Below are positions 18,098 through 26,541 of a DNA stretch of 64,000 nt, one piece after another. Location of the stretch: positions 1 through 64,000 of the forward strand of contig JAFRGQ010000038.1 of assembly GCA_017433725.1 (NCBI GenBank), given 5' to 3'. Made by a program: the position numbers and the translations under genes. The notes beneath the pieces were generated by a model that worked only from the letters and a program-made list of their open reading frames with translations, was not told the origin of the DNA and made no database searches. The DNA comes from Lachnospiraceae bacterium. GTDB taxonomy: Bacteria > Bacillota > Clostridia > Lachnospirales > Lachnospiraceae. The first letter of the stretch is position 1. Every line of letters begins with the position of its first letter.

Positions 18098-18355
18098 TCA
18101 ATATCCGTATGAGAGTCCGTTGATATAATCTACATAGTCCGTCATATTGACCTCTGTAGCTGTCACTGCGGTCTCCTCACCTTCCTTCGGTCTCGTTGCC
18201 ATCTGGTATGCCGAAACACCGAACCAGGCGATAAAAACTACGATGATGGCTGCGACAACACCCTTTTCGATTTTCGCAACTCTCTTTTCTTTCTTCAGGA
18301 TCTCTTTCTTGTTCTTCTTATAGTCTTTATATGCGTCGACCTTTTTCTGGCTCAT
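18098..18355 (-). CDS. Small basic membrane protein of unknown function
   Basis: The 85-residue product has a lysine-rich amphipathic N-terminus (about 1-30), one membrane helix (about 32-52) and a short acidic tail ending NGLSYGY. AGGAAGG precedes the ATG. I do not recognise a family. It follows degV on the same strand and has its own terminator. The charge pattern suggests that the lysine-rich end faces the cytoplasm. Confidence 0.65.
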   Translation of the reverse strand: MSQKKVDAYKDYKKNKKEILKKEKRVAKIEKGVVAAIIVVFIAWFGVSAYQMATRPKEGEETAVTATEVNMTDYVDYINGLSYGY

Positions 18356-18454
18356 GAATCTGACCTTCCTTTACAATAGTACAGTTCTTCGTTCCGCTCT
18401 TGCGGAAGAGATGCGGCGCAAAATGCCACAAGCCATACTATACCACGAAGAAAT

Positions 18455-19294
18455 TCAAATGACAACAATGATTCCGCCATCATTTGCATAAACCGTCGAA
18501 AGTCCGCCCGTTTCCTGAAGTATAACATCCTTGACATGCATTCTTTTCAGTATTGCATCACGGACCATGACTGCACGCTCATAGCAGTTGCAGTGGCTTA
18601 TTCCGAGGAGCTTACTCTCCGGATTGGCTGTTCCCTCGACAATATGATCCACCATCTTTATGAGAGCCTTGTTGGATCCGCGGGCCTGATCGATCTGCTC
18701 AATGATACCTTCGTGATTCCCGATACAGATAGGTTTGATCTTAAGCACGGTCGCAGCCAAAGCTTTCAATCTGCTGAGACGGCCGTTCTTGCGAAGGGTT
18801 TCAAGATTATCGAGCGTAAAATAAGTGAGCTTCTCATCGTTCCAGGCTTCAATCGTCTCGACGATCTCGTCGAACGGTACGCCATCCTCCTCCATCTTCG
18901 TAATCATATGTACTATCATCGTTTCACCGACGGATGTAGATCTGGAGTTGAAGACGTGAATCTTTGCATCCGGGTATTTATCGAGATACATGTCTCTGGC
19001 AATAATAGCGCTCTGAAAAGATCCGGAGAGTTCCGCAGAAATTGTAACGCCGTACACATGCTCCGCACCGCAGTCGTATTCTCTGAAATAAGCTTCCGGT
19101 GACGGACAGGCTGTCTTTGCGCATGTCGGAGAATCGGCAATCTTCTTGATAAGAATTTTCTGGTTAATTGTTCCGTCATCAATAATCTCCTCATCGCCAA
19201 TCATAAGCGTAAGAGGTACTATCCTGTATTCATCTTTTCCCTTGAATGCTTCTGACAGTTCACCTGCACTGTCCATAGCCACTCTGAACTTCAT
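18455..19294 (-). CDS. DegV-family fatty-acid-binding protein
   Basis: DegV/FakB proteins bind a fatty acid and present it to the FakA kinase for phospholipid synthesis. The 279-residue product begins MKFRVAMDSAGELSEAF and has the characteristic SAELSGSFQSA motif near residue 92 and the FTLDNLETLRKNGRLS region near 165. The ATG at 19294 has GGAG upstream; the earlier frame opening is not conserved. No fakA gene is nearby. Confidence 0.9.
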   Translation of the reverse strand: MKFRVAMDSAGELSEAFKGKDEYRIVPLTLMIGDEEIIDDGTINQKILIKKIADSPTCAKTACPSPEAYFREYDCGAEHVYGVTISAELSGSFQSAIIARDMYLDKYPDAKIHVFNSRSTSVGETMIVHMITKMEEDGVPFDEIVETIEAWNDEKLTYFTLDNLETLRKNGRLSRLKALAATVLKIKPICIGNHEGIIEQIDQARGSNKALIKMVDHIVEGTANPESKLLGISHCNCYERAVMVRDAILKRMHVKDVILQETGGLSTVYANDGGIIVVI

Positions 19295-19372
19295 ACTATT
19301 TCTCCATGTATTCTTTATTATCAAACAGTATCCATAATTAGTCTGTGCCTGTTGTTCTCAAGCTACACAATT

Positions 19373-19407
19373 TGTATAAAATTCATTTTTATGGTTTTCA
19401 AAACCAT
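19373..19407 (-). promoter_or_regulatory. degV promoter overlapped by a perfect palindrome
   Basis: On the minus strand, TTGAAA (19396-19401) and TATACA (19373-19378) are 17 bp apart. The palindrome ATGGTTTT-C-AAAACCAT (19391-19407) covers the -35 box, as an operator would. It also lies behind the solute-binding lipoprotein gene, so a weak terminator role is possible. Confidence 0.5.
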
Positions 19408-19477
19408 TTTTATTGTAGCATAACTGTATTCTGTCCACAAGCAGAACCTTATTGTGCACAATTCAGCCGCAGACAAC

Positions 19478-20785
19478 CTATTTTTCACAGTATTCTATCA
19501 TTTCAGGAGCGTTTCCGGCTGTAATCTTTGTCGGGTTTGTGTAGAATACTGTTTCTGTATCGTCTCCGTCCAACATGGATGCTGCGCGGTTCCCGGCCCA
19601 CTCGGCCTGCGCTTTATAGTCGTCAAAGACCGTTCCGGTCATTTTTCCGTCCAAAATAGCGTGCATCGCATCTACGCTCCCGACGGCGCCCACAATATAA
19701 ATATCTTTACCGTTCTTACGTCCGGATTGCTCGACTGCTTCCGCTGCCCCGAGAGCCATCTCATCGTTTCCGCAGAAGATTACTTCCGCCTCATCACCGA
19801 ATTTTTCAAGAGCATCAGATATCACTTTCTTCGCCTTTTTGCGTTCCCAGTCAGCCCTCTGAAGCAGAATCATTTCTGTCTTGATACCGTTTTCATTCAG
19901 AGAACGTATAGAGTATTCTGACCTGGCGCAGCCTGTGCGATCATTCGGATCTCCCTGGAGCATAATATATTTTACTACGCCGTCCTCGTTGATATCTCCC
20001 TTATTAGGCAATGCCGCAACGATTGCCCCCTGATCCGAACCGGATCGGATACCGTCCGGTCCGGCATAGCAGGCGCGGATCTTCTCCGACTTCCATCGGA
20101 TTTCCTCAGCCTCATCGGGCTCACTCATGATGTACACGAGCGGGACGCCCCTTTTATTGCACATATCCGTGATTTCAGAAACGTTGTTGACATCACAGGG
20201 CGCTATGATAATGACATCGGGTTTGTTGCCGAGAAGGGCTTCCACCTGCTCTATCTGCAGGTCCGGATCAAGACCGCAATCCATCATGTGAATATTCTCC
20301 GCCGTAAACCCCTGTGTTCCGACCATATACGATACCATTGCCTGATACATAACGCCGACTCGGGAATCCATTCTCTCCGCAAGAGAGAGCGCCACCTTCG
20401 CATCACGATAGGGCGACAATTCAATCAGACCGAGCATGCCCACGTACGTCCCGTCAGCGGCCACCAGCGCATTATCCTCGCGTCGGATCGTGCCAAAATT
20501 TACTCCCTCTTCCGAAACAACCGAATCGTCAGCCATAATATATACGAACGAAACGTTCCCATCCTCACGAGTCAGTGTCGCGCCGGATACAGCCTTGCGG
20601 CTGACTCTTTCCTTTATCGGCATAGCCTCCTCTTCGCTTTCATCGGTTACTTCCTGTTCGATATCGCTGTTTTGTGCTGCTTCGGAAGTCGTGCTCTCAT
20701 CGCTCGTCGGAGATTGACTTCCTTTTCCGCAGCCCGCGAGTATCAGGACACACACAAGTGCCATGATCATCAGTGTCTTTTTCAT
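19478..20785 (-). CDS. Sugar-type solute-binding lipoprotein
   Basis: The 435-residue product has a lipoprotein signal (MKKTLMIMALVCVLILAGC), a Ser/Glu-rich linker (about 20-65), then a type I periplasmic-binding fold of the ribose/galactose class: NKPDVIIIAPCDVNNV, the hinge-region CGNDEMALGAAEAVE and GAVGSVDAMHAI. About 100 residues precede the recognised fold and include a possible inserted element. No ABC transporter or sensor gene is adjacent, so it is an orphan binding protein. The start at 20785 has AGAGGT upstream. Confidence 0.82.
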   Translation of the reverse strand: MKKTLMIMALVCVLILAGCGKGSQSPTSDESTTSEAAQNSDIEQEVTDESEEEAMPIKERVSRKAVSGATLTREDGNVSFVYIMADDSVVSEEGVNFGTIRREDNALVAADGTYVGMLGLIELSPYRDAKVALSLAERMDSRVGVMYQAMVSYMVGTQGFTAENIHMMDCGLDPDLQIEQVEALLGNKPDVIIIAPCDVNNVSEITDMCNKRGVPLVYIMSEPDEAEEIRWKSEKIRACYAGPDGIRSGSDQGAIVAALPNKGDINEDGVVKYIMLQGDPNDRTGCARSEYSIRSLNENGIKTEMILLQRADWERKKAKKVISDALEKFGDEAEVIFCGNDEMALGAAEAVEQSGRKNGKDIYIVGAVGSVDAMHAILDGKMTGTVFDDYKAQAEWAGNRAASMLDGDDTETVFYTNPTKITAGNAPEMIEYCEK

Positions 20786-20848
20786 ATTTTCATACCTCTT
20801 TTTGTATGCTAAACTATATCTTAGCATGCAGTTCGGGAGGAAACAAGA

Positions 20849-21349
20849 ATGATAGCCCTTCACATCCTCGATACGAAGGAATTTATGAAGCATTTTCTGC
20901 TCTCAAAAACATTTGACCGTTTCAATCTTTCGGAAGGTTCCGTCACGACCTTTTGCACATTCAGCATCGATGGCACCTGGCAGCGTGACTTTTACGATCC
21001 CGACGCAGAGAATGTCCTCTATGACAAGAATCTCACGCCGTGGAGCCTTCTTCGCGAGCATTGTTTCTCCATTATCAGAGGAAAACACACGCCTCTGGCC
21101 TTCAAGTTCGTTTTTGTCCTGCCTGATGAAATGCTGCCTGAGTTCTTAAGTTCAAACGGTCTCTCAACAGATCCCGATGAAATCGGAGGGCTTTTTCTCA
21201 ACATACAATTCCGGAATAAAAAGCTTCTTCTGACTACCGGTACAGCGCTCCGGACATTTACTCTGGATCGCTCAGTCGACACCGCCTGGGATGTCTATGT
21301 TCAGGGCTTTCTGAGACAATGCGGCGTCGCAGCGGAGACGGCAGAATAA
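20849..21349 (+). CDS. Conserved cytosolic protein (DUF5721-like)
   Basis: The 166-residue product has no signal or membrane segment. It begins MIALHILDTKEFMKHFLL and matches, from memory, the DUF5721 family found in Lachnospiraceae. A strong GGGAGG site precedes the ATG. It is divergent from the solute-binding protein gene and is followed by a hairpin element with a T run that may end its transcript. Function unknown. Confidence 0.75.
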   Translation: MIALHILDTKEFMKHFLLSKTFDRFNLSEGSVTTFCTFSIDGTWQRDFYDPDAENVLYDKNLTPWSLLREHCFSIIRGKHTPLAFKFVFVLPDEMLPEFLSSNGLSTDPDEIGGLFLNIQFRNKKLLLTTGTALRTFTLDRSVDTAWDVYVQGFLRQCGVAAETAE

Positions 21350-21448
21350 GGCGAAAAAGCTTAGTCAGGGACGTATTGAAATAATCAGAGACTGCGGTAT
21401 AAAACGCAGCAAACGACCGTGAAGCGGTCAATATTCTTTGGACACACT

Positions 21449-21545
21449 CGGGGCTGTCGCAATAAGGTGTGCAACAACTACATAACAGAGGTCATCTTAA
21501 ATATTCTGCTATGTAGTAGTGGCTTCACCTGCTGCGGCAGCCCCG
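21449..21545 (+). mobile_element. Hairpin (MITE-like) element X1
   Basis: The ends CGGGGCTG (21449-21456) and CAGCCCCG (21538-21545) are perfect complements. Inner stems are GCA/TGC, AGGTG/CACCT and ACTACATA/TATGTAGT with CAGA/TCTG. The left end GGGGCTGTCGCAATAAGG resembles the minus-strand end of 61234-61347 (GGGACTGTCGCATAAGG). There is no open frame inside. CGTTTTTG follows, so it can terminate the upstream gene. The remaining sequence of the 21350-21648 gap shows nothing else I can support. Confidence 0.55.
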
Positions 21546-21648
21546 TTTTTGCTCTGTTCACTGCTTATTCAACTGTCCGTTGTCGAAATACATTCGTATT
21601 TACTACAACTTTTTTAAGCGGACATTTCTCTGAACACTCCATTTGCGA

Positions 21649-23709
21649 TTACTTCGTAAGAAGCATCATGATTTCGTTGGATCTCTTTACAAATGCAGTC
21701 ATCTCATCCTGTGTAAGCGGCTTATGCGAGATCATGGCAAGATCATAAAGCTGCTTGCAGATGACCGGTACGCTCTGTGCCTTCTTGTGCTCAAGGACGA
21801 ACTTCACCAGCGGATGATTTGCATTCAGTACCAGCGTCTCCTGGCTTCCGAACATGGACGGATTATTACCCATACCGTACATCTTCATCATATCCTGCAT
21901 ACGGCGGTTCTCCTCGGACAGCGTCATGACGGCTGCAACGTCGTCATCCTTCATGTTCTGAACTTTGATATCAAGCTTGTCATTTCCGAGATGTTTGCGG
22001 AATGTTGCTGTCAGAGAATCGATATCCTCCTTCTTTACCTCTTCATCACCGATGAAATCATCTGCCACTTCGGAATCGATACGGGCAAATTTCAGCTTCT
22101 CGTTCCTCTGCTCGAGCTGTGTAATGAACGGCTGATCAATATTGTGCTTCAGAATAACGGCGTCCTTACCGTTCTTCCTGAACATAGCGATATACTGCGC
22201 CTGCTGCACTTCGTCCGTGACATAGAAGACTGTGGATTTCTCCGGCTCTTCCGGTTCTTTCTCGTCGATCTTCTCGCCGGTCGCCGTATCGACAACATCC
22301 TGCTCGGTCTCTTCTGCAGTCTCAGCAGCGTTCTCATCACCGGTCTTCTCCTCTTCGGACTTCTCCTCGGCGGCAAGCTTATTCTTCTCGACATACTCTT
22401 TGAGAGTTAAATACTTATCGTCAAGATCTTTAAAGAGCATATAGTCCATCATCTTGTCGGCAAATTTCACGTCTCTCACGCAGCCGTATTTGATGAACGG
22501 GGAAATGTCATCCCAATACTTCTCGTACTCTTCTCTCTGTGTCTTGCACATACCCGCAAGCTTGTCAGCGACCTTTTTGCTGATGTAGTCACAGATTTTC
22601 TTAACGGTACCATCGTTCTGCAGTGCGGAGCGGGATACATTAAGCGGAAGATCCGGGCAGTCAATTACGCCCTTCAGAGTCATCAGGAACTCCGGAATAA
22701 CTTCCTTGATGTTGTCGGCGATAAAGACCTGATTATTGTACAGTTTGATCTGAGACTCAAGAGCGTCATACTCCGTGTTGATCTTCGGGAAGTAAAGAAT
22801 ACCGCGAAGATTGAACGGATACTCTGTTCTCAGATGTATCCAGAATAACGGCTCCTTGTAATCATTGAAAACTTTGCGGTAGAACTCCTTATATTCCTCA
22901 TCCTTGCACTCGCTGGCCATCTTTGTCCACAGCGGATTGGTGTCGTTGATCGGAGATTTCTGGGGTTTCACTTCCGGAGCAGGAGCTTCCTCGCCTTTTT
23001 CCTCGGCCTCGGCTTTGGCCTTGGCATTTCTCTCCTCGCGTCTTGCGTCCTCGTCCGCCTCACGCTTTCTGGCGCCTTCGCTCACATCCTCAAGGAAGAT
23101 CGGAATAGGCATAAAGGAGCAGTATTTCTGCAGAATCTCACGGACACGGAATTCATTGCAGAACTCATAGGAATCTTCATTCAGATAAAGGGTGATTTCC
23201 GTACCGATGCCGGACTTTGTGCCTTCCTCGATCGTGTAATCGGACTGGCCGTCACTCTCCCAGTGAACAGGTTTCTCACCGTCCAGATAGCTCAAAGTGT
23301 CGATATGAACCTCGTCGGCAACCATGAATGCAGAATAAAAACCGAGACCGAAATGTCCGATGATCTGATCCTGATCGGTCTTGCCCTCATATTTCTTCAG
23401 GAATTCGCTGGCACCGGAGAAAGCGATCTGTGTGATATACTTCTCCACCTCGTCATATGTCATACCGATACCGTTGTCGATGAACTTCAATGTCTTGTCG
23501 TCCGGATTGACTTCAACATGTACCTGATACTCGTAATCGCCTTCCGGTCTGAATTCTCCGACGCCTTCAAGCTTTTTCAGTTTTGTGATGGCATCACATG
23601 CATTTGCAACCTGCTCACGTACAAATATATCGTGGTCTGAATAAAGCCATTTCTTGATAATCGGCAGCATATTTTCACTGTTAATTGATAATTTGCCTGT
23701 CTTTGCCAT
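21649..23709 (-). CDS. htpG: Chaperone HtpG (Hsp90)
   Basis: HtpG is the bacterial Hsp90, an ATP-driven dimeric chaperone. The 686 residues include the N-terminal ATPase motifs FIDNGIGMTYDEV, FSGASEF and GHFGLGFYSAFMV. It is longer than the usual 610-640. An Ala/Glu/Lys-rich charged linker (about 208-258) joins the ATPase and middle domains, and a second acidic insert of about 50 residues lies near 460-515 before FYVTDEVQQ. The start at 23709 (AGAGGTG upstream) is at the conserved SINSENMLPII region. A strong promoter and a CIRCE site lie upstream. Confidence 0.96.
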   Translation of the reverse strand: MAKTGKLSINSENMLPIIKKWLYSDHDIFVREQVANACDAITKLKKLEGVGEFRPEGDYEYQVHVEVNPDDKTLKFIDNGIGMTYDEVEKYITQIAFSGASEFLKKYEGKTDQDQIIGHFGLGFYSAFMVADEVHIDTLSYLDGEKPVHWESDGQSDYTIEEGTKSGIGTEITLYLNEDSYEFCNEFRVREILQKYCSFMPIPIFLEDVSEGARKREADEDARREERNAKAKAEAEEKGEEAPAPEVKPQKSPINDTNPLWTKMASECKDEEYKEFYRKVFNDYKEPLFWIHLRTEYPFNLRGILYFPKINTEYDALESQIKLYNNQVFIADNIKEVIPEFLMTLKGVIDCPDLPLNVSRSALQNDGTVKKICDYISKKVADKLAGMCKTQREEYEKYWDDISPFIKYGCVRDVKFADKMMDYMLFKDLDDKYLTLKEYVEKNKLAAEEKSEEEKTGDENAAETAEETEQDVVDTATGEKIDEKEPEEPEKSTVFYVTDEVQQAQYIAMFRKNGKDAVILKHNIDQPFITQLEQRNEKLKFARIDSEVADDFIGDEEVKKEDIDSLTATFRKHLGNDKLDIKVQNMKDDDVAAVMTLSEENRRMQDMMKMYGMGNNPSMFGSQETLVLNANHPLVKFVLEHKKAQSVPVICKQLYDLAMISHKPLTQDEMTAFVKRSNEIMMLLTK

Positions 23710-23813
23710 AAGTGTCACCTCTTCTAAATAGATTACATATTCCCGCAGGAAAGTAATCTCTCTGCAGGAATGGCTTTGCACTGGAATTTAGTATTCTTTC
23801 TCATGCAATAGAC

Positions 23814-23842
23814 ATAATAAGTCTATCGAACAGAATTGTCAA
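23814..23842 (-). promoter_or_regulatory. htpG promoter
   Basis: On the minus strand, a perfect TTGACA (23837-23842) and TATTAT (23814-23819) are 17 bp apart, about 105 bp ahead of the htpG ATG. Confidence 0.85.
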
Positions 23843-23849
23843 GAAAAAA

Positions 23850-23876
23850 TTAGCACTCACCTTAAGCGAGTGCTAT
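23850..23876. promoter_or_regulatory. CIRCE element (HrcA operator)
   Basis: TTAGCACTC (23850-23858), nine bases, GAGTGCTAT (23868-23876): 17 of 18 arm positions match the consensus TTAGCACTC-N9-GAGTGCTAA. It implies heat-shock control by HrcA. It lies just upstream of the htpG -35 box rather than over the start point. Confidence 0.92.
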
Positions 23877-23881
23877 CATAT

Positions 23882-24547
23882 CTACTTCTTTTCCGATTGT
23901 ACTATTCTGTTCACAAGCTCGGCATAAAACATATTTCCGTACTTGTATCGGTAGCCGCCGTTATATTCCCTTGCTATCCTGTTGCTGTAAGAGACTGTCT
24001 CGCCGTTAGATCTCGCCGCTGCGAATTCTTCGGCTATTTCGATCGTCTCGACGCCTCCCCGGTCTGCAACGAAATCTACATAATCGACGCCGTAATTGTA
24101 AGCCTGAACTGCAGTGAGTGTGTCACAACCCTGTCTTTCACAGCTTTCCAGGCACTCCGCAAGATAGGCACAGCCCTGCTGTATCGATTCTTCCGTATCG
24201 AGCGTGTTCCTCGGCAGACCCAGGGATTCCGAGGACTGCATCACATCTTTTCCGCGTCCTCCGGATTCTACCTGCATGATCGCCATAAGATAATCCACAT
24301 ACTCCGGAATTCCGGCTTCTTCTGCATATTGTTCAATTAACGGTTTATAATTCTTCACCATGGAAGAATACTTCTTCGGACTTCTCTTGTTGGAAATTCC
24401 CATATGCACAATAACAGCTGCGCATAGAATAAGAGCTGCAGCCGCTCCGAGGAACCAGAGTGTCCTGTTTCTCTTCGCAAGCGCAGCCCGCGATTTTTTT
24501 CGTGTTCTAAGGCGGGATGTCTGCCTTTGTCTTTTTAAACTTGCCAT
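23882..24547 (-). CDS. Membrane-anchored CwlT-like lysozyme-domain protein
   Basis: The 221-residue product has a very basic N-terminus, one membrane helix (about 30-50) and an extracellular domain resembling the muramidase domain of CwlT-like proteins: YVDYLMAIMQVESGGRG with the likely catalytic Glu, DVMQSSESLGLP and LTAVQAYNYGVDYVDFV. It probably cuts peptidoglycan glycan strands. No peptidase domain is present, unlike conjugative-element CwlT, and no conjugation genes are near. It lies 10 bp downstream of the 24558-25547 gene. Confidence 0.82.
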   Translation of the reverse strand: MASLKRQRQTSRLRTRKKSRAALAKRNRTLWFLGAAAALILCAAVIVHMGISNKRSPKKYSSMVKNYKPLIEQYAEEAGIPEYVDYLMAIMQVESGGRGKDVMQSSESLGLPRNTLDTEESIQQGCAYLAECLESCERQGCDTLTAVQAYNYGVDYVDFVADRGGVETIEIAEEFAAARSNGETVSYSNRIAREYNGGYRYKYGNMFYAELVNRIVQSEKK

Positions 24548-24557
24548 ATACCCAACT

Positions 24558-25547
24558 TTATTTCATTGTAAGTGTTTTTTCTTTTAAGAGATTGGCCTTC
24601 ATGATCCTCAGATCCGGAGGTCTGAGAGATGTCCCGTTGATACAACCTGTAAGGAACGGAATATCGGATATGAGTCTCTCCTTCATAATGGCGTCCTCAG
24701 AGAAAATATAAAGAGCAGCGGGATTCTTTTCCCTGTCAAGAAGGCGTTTCAGTTCCTCATCATCATTATACGCGATGACCGGGAGCTTTTCGGGAGCTGT
24801 CATACCGCTCTTCCGTCTGTGCCACTTATTAAAGTTTTTGACGAACGTATCTCCTATGCATGCAGGAACCAGGACGAGTTCCGGAGCTATTTCCGTAAGA
24901 TCCGCCCTGAGTTTCCAGGCCTTAATCACCTTTTCCGCATTCTTGTCAAGCTCCGCTGTAGCGTCGAACACCGCTACGGCTCTACCCGTTGTCATTCCGG
25001 CCGATTCTGCCGTAAAATCCAGTCCTCCTATTACAAGATCGGGATCCGTCATACGGCACTCTTCTCCTTCAAATATGATTTCCCCGAAGCCTTCCGGCAC
25101 ACATTTATTGATGATGTCGGTCAGAAAAGCTGCCGTGGATGTTTCACGTCCTCTGAACCGAAGTACCGTGCAATTGCCGAGCGCAAGGGAAAGGACATAT
25201 ACCCCGAATGAATGCAGATAGGGCATATGTCTGTCCGGATCGATCAACACCAGTCCGTGCGGTTCATGATACGTGCGTCCCATCGAGAGGATGTAAGGTG
25301 CTTTCGGAACTTCCCAGGATGGTCTGAGCGTAGATCCCGCCATCCCCGCCGCGATATTGAGCGGCCGCTCAATCAGAGAGCAATAGTACAATAAGCATTC
25401 CGGTTTTTTTACCTTCAGGTCAAGAGTCAGATAGGAAAGTATATCTTCCTTATTCTCTGTGACCGCCTTCAGACATGCATGCAGTACTTCATGCCTCAGT
25501 TCTCCGTCCCGACTCTGTCCGGTATCATAAAATTCTCGAAATTCCAT
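24558..25547 (-). CDS. Degenerate aldehyde-dehydrogenase-like protein
   Basis: The 329-residue protein follows the ALDH-fold order by eye: EPHGLVLIDPDRHMPYLH corresponds to the family EPYGVVLII-WNYP stretch, and LALGNCTVLRFR to AAGNAVVLKPS. Where active members have NAGQTCVAPDY, this protein has RADLTEIAPELVLV, so the catalytic Cys is replaced by Glu, and the LELGGK motif with the general-base Glu is also lost. It is shorter than the usual 450-500. It may be an inactive relative with a binding or structural role. It lies 10 bp ahead of the muramidase gene. Confidence 0.6.
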   Translation of the reverse strand: MEFREFYDTGQSRDGELRHEVLHACLKAVTENKEDILSYLTLDLKVKKPECLLYYCSLIERPLNIAAGMAGSTLRPSWEVPKAPYILSMGRTYHEPHGLVLIDPDRHMPYLHSFGVYVLSLALGNCTVLRFRGRETSTAAFLTDIINKCVPEGFGEIIFEGEECRMTDPDLVIGGLDFTAESAGMTTGRAVAVFDATAELDKNAEKVIKAWKLRADLTEIAPELVLVPACIGDTFVKNFNKWHRRKSGMTAPEKLPVIAYNDDEELKRLLDREKNPAALYIFSEDAIMKERLISDIPFLTGCINGTSLRPPDLRIMKANLLKEKTLTMK

Positions 25548-25580
25548 ACTCGCTCCTCCCGCACTTCCTATGAAAGCGTG

Positions 25581-25844
25581 TCATGCACTGACAATCAGAT
25601 ATTTTCCGGACGGAAGCGGGAATATCTCCGATGCATTTTCAAGTTCCTCATCGGTCATTCCATGCGTATCCATCCCCATATCCTCGAGATAATCGCGCAC
25701 ATCGTCTATAGTATCGACGACGTCCGCCATACAGTCTTCAAGAAAACCCTCCGCTTCATCCAAGGTCTCTGCTACCGGGGAATCAAAAAGTTTCTCCTGC
25801 AGATCAAGGAAAGTATTCAGGCACTCTTCCGAGTATTCTGCCAT
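25581..25844 (-). CDS. Small acidic conserved protein
   Basis: The 87-residue product is strongly acidic and helical, with a repeated DxxDDVRDYLEDMG-like pattern and an end FPLPSGKYLIVSA. From memory, close relatives occur in Lachnospiraceae and are sometimes labelled glyoxalase, which the length and sequence do not support. It lies between the ALDH-like and HAD genes on the same strand, with short gaps. Confidence 0.7.
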   Translation of the reverse strand: MAEYSEECLNTFLDLQEKLFDSPVAETLDEAEGFLEDCMADVVDTIDDVRDYLEDMGMDTHGMTDEELENASEIFPLPSGKYLIVSA

Positions 25845-25863
25845 AACCGGCTCCTTTCCGCTG

Positions 25864-26526
25864 TCAGTTCAGCTTTTCGTAAAGATCAATAAATTCATCG
25901 GGATGCTCAATGATATACTGCGCACCGTTTTCCTCAAGTTCTTTTCTGTCCCTGAACCCCCAGAGTACGCCCACAGTGACCATGCCTGCATTATTGCCGG
26001 TCTGCATGTCTGTCCAGGTATCGCCGAAATAGAGGCATTCGTTCGGTTCTGCCCCAAGCTCCTTTGCGACTTCGATTGCTCCCGCAGGATCGGGCTTTAA
26101 CGGATATCCTTTTCTCTGCCCGCGTATGCAGTCAAAAAATCCTTTCCCAAAAGCCCCCTCAACAGCTGCTACGCACGCCTCATCGGGCTTATTGGAGAAC
26201 ACAGCGCATTTTACGCCATCCTGTTTCAGGATCATAATGTTGCGTGTGATTCCGTCATAGGGTCTGACTTTGAATGACGGATCTTTGGCAAGAAATTTTC
26301 TGTTCAGCATACAGCCTGTCTCATAGTTCTCTCTTGTGTAGCCTCCGACCTTGATCAGAGTCCTTTCGACAAGCTTGTTGGCACCGTCACCGCAATAATA
26401 ACGGTAATCACTGACCGGCTGGGCCGGGAAGCCCAGTTCGTTCAACATCTGATTGCCGGCCTTTGCGACCGATTCAAGTGTATCCAGAATTGTCCCGTCG
26501 AGATCAAAAATACACGCTTTTATCAT
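25864..26526 (-). CDS. HAD-family phosphatase (phosphoglycolate phosphatase-like)
   Basis: The 220-residue product has the nucleophile motif FDLDGTILDT at the N-terminus, a helical cap (about 15-80), the motif II region CAVFSNKPD, and the motif III/IV region GYPLKPDPAG with YFGDTWTDMQTG carrying the acidic metal ligands. This matches subclass I phosphatases such as Gph/PpaX. The exact substrate cannot be read from sequence. It follows glnS by 15 bp and is likely co-transcribed with it. Confidence 0.88.
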   Translation of the reverse strand: MIKACIFDLDGTILDTLESVAKAGNQMLNELGFPAQPVSDYRYYCGDGANKLVERTLIKVGGYTRENYETGCMLNRKFLAKDPSFKVRPYDGITRNIMILKQDGVKCAVFSNKPDEACVAAVEGAFGKGFFDCIRGQRKGYPLKPDPAGAIEVAKELGAEPNECLYFGDTWTDMQTGNNAGMVTVGVLWGFRDRKELEENGAQYIIEHPDEFIDLYEKLN

Positions 26527-26541
26527 AGCATCCCCCGTTTA

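Noticed and set aside
23882..24547. Part of an integrated conjugative element because of the CwlT-like domain
   Set aside because: No relaxase, coupling protein, integrase or attachment repeats occur nearby, and the protein lacks the NlpC/P60 domain of conjugative CwlT.
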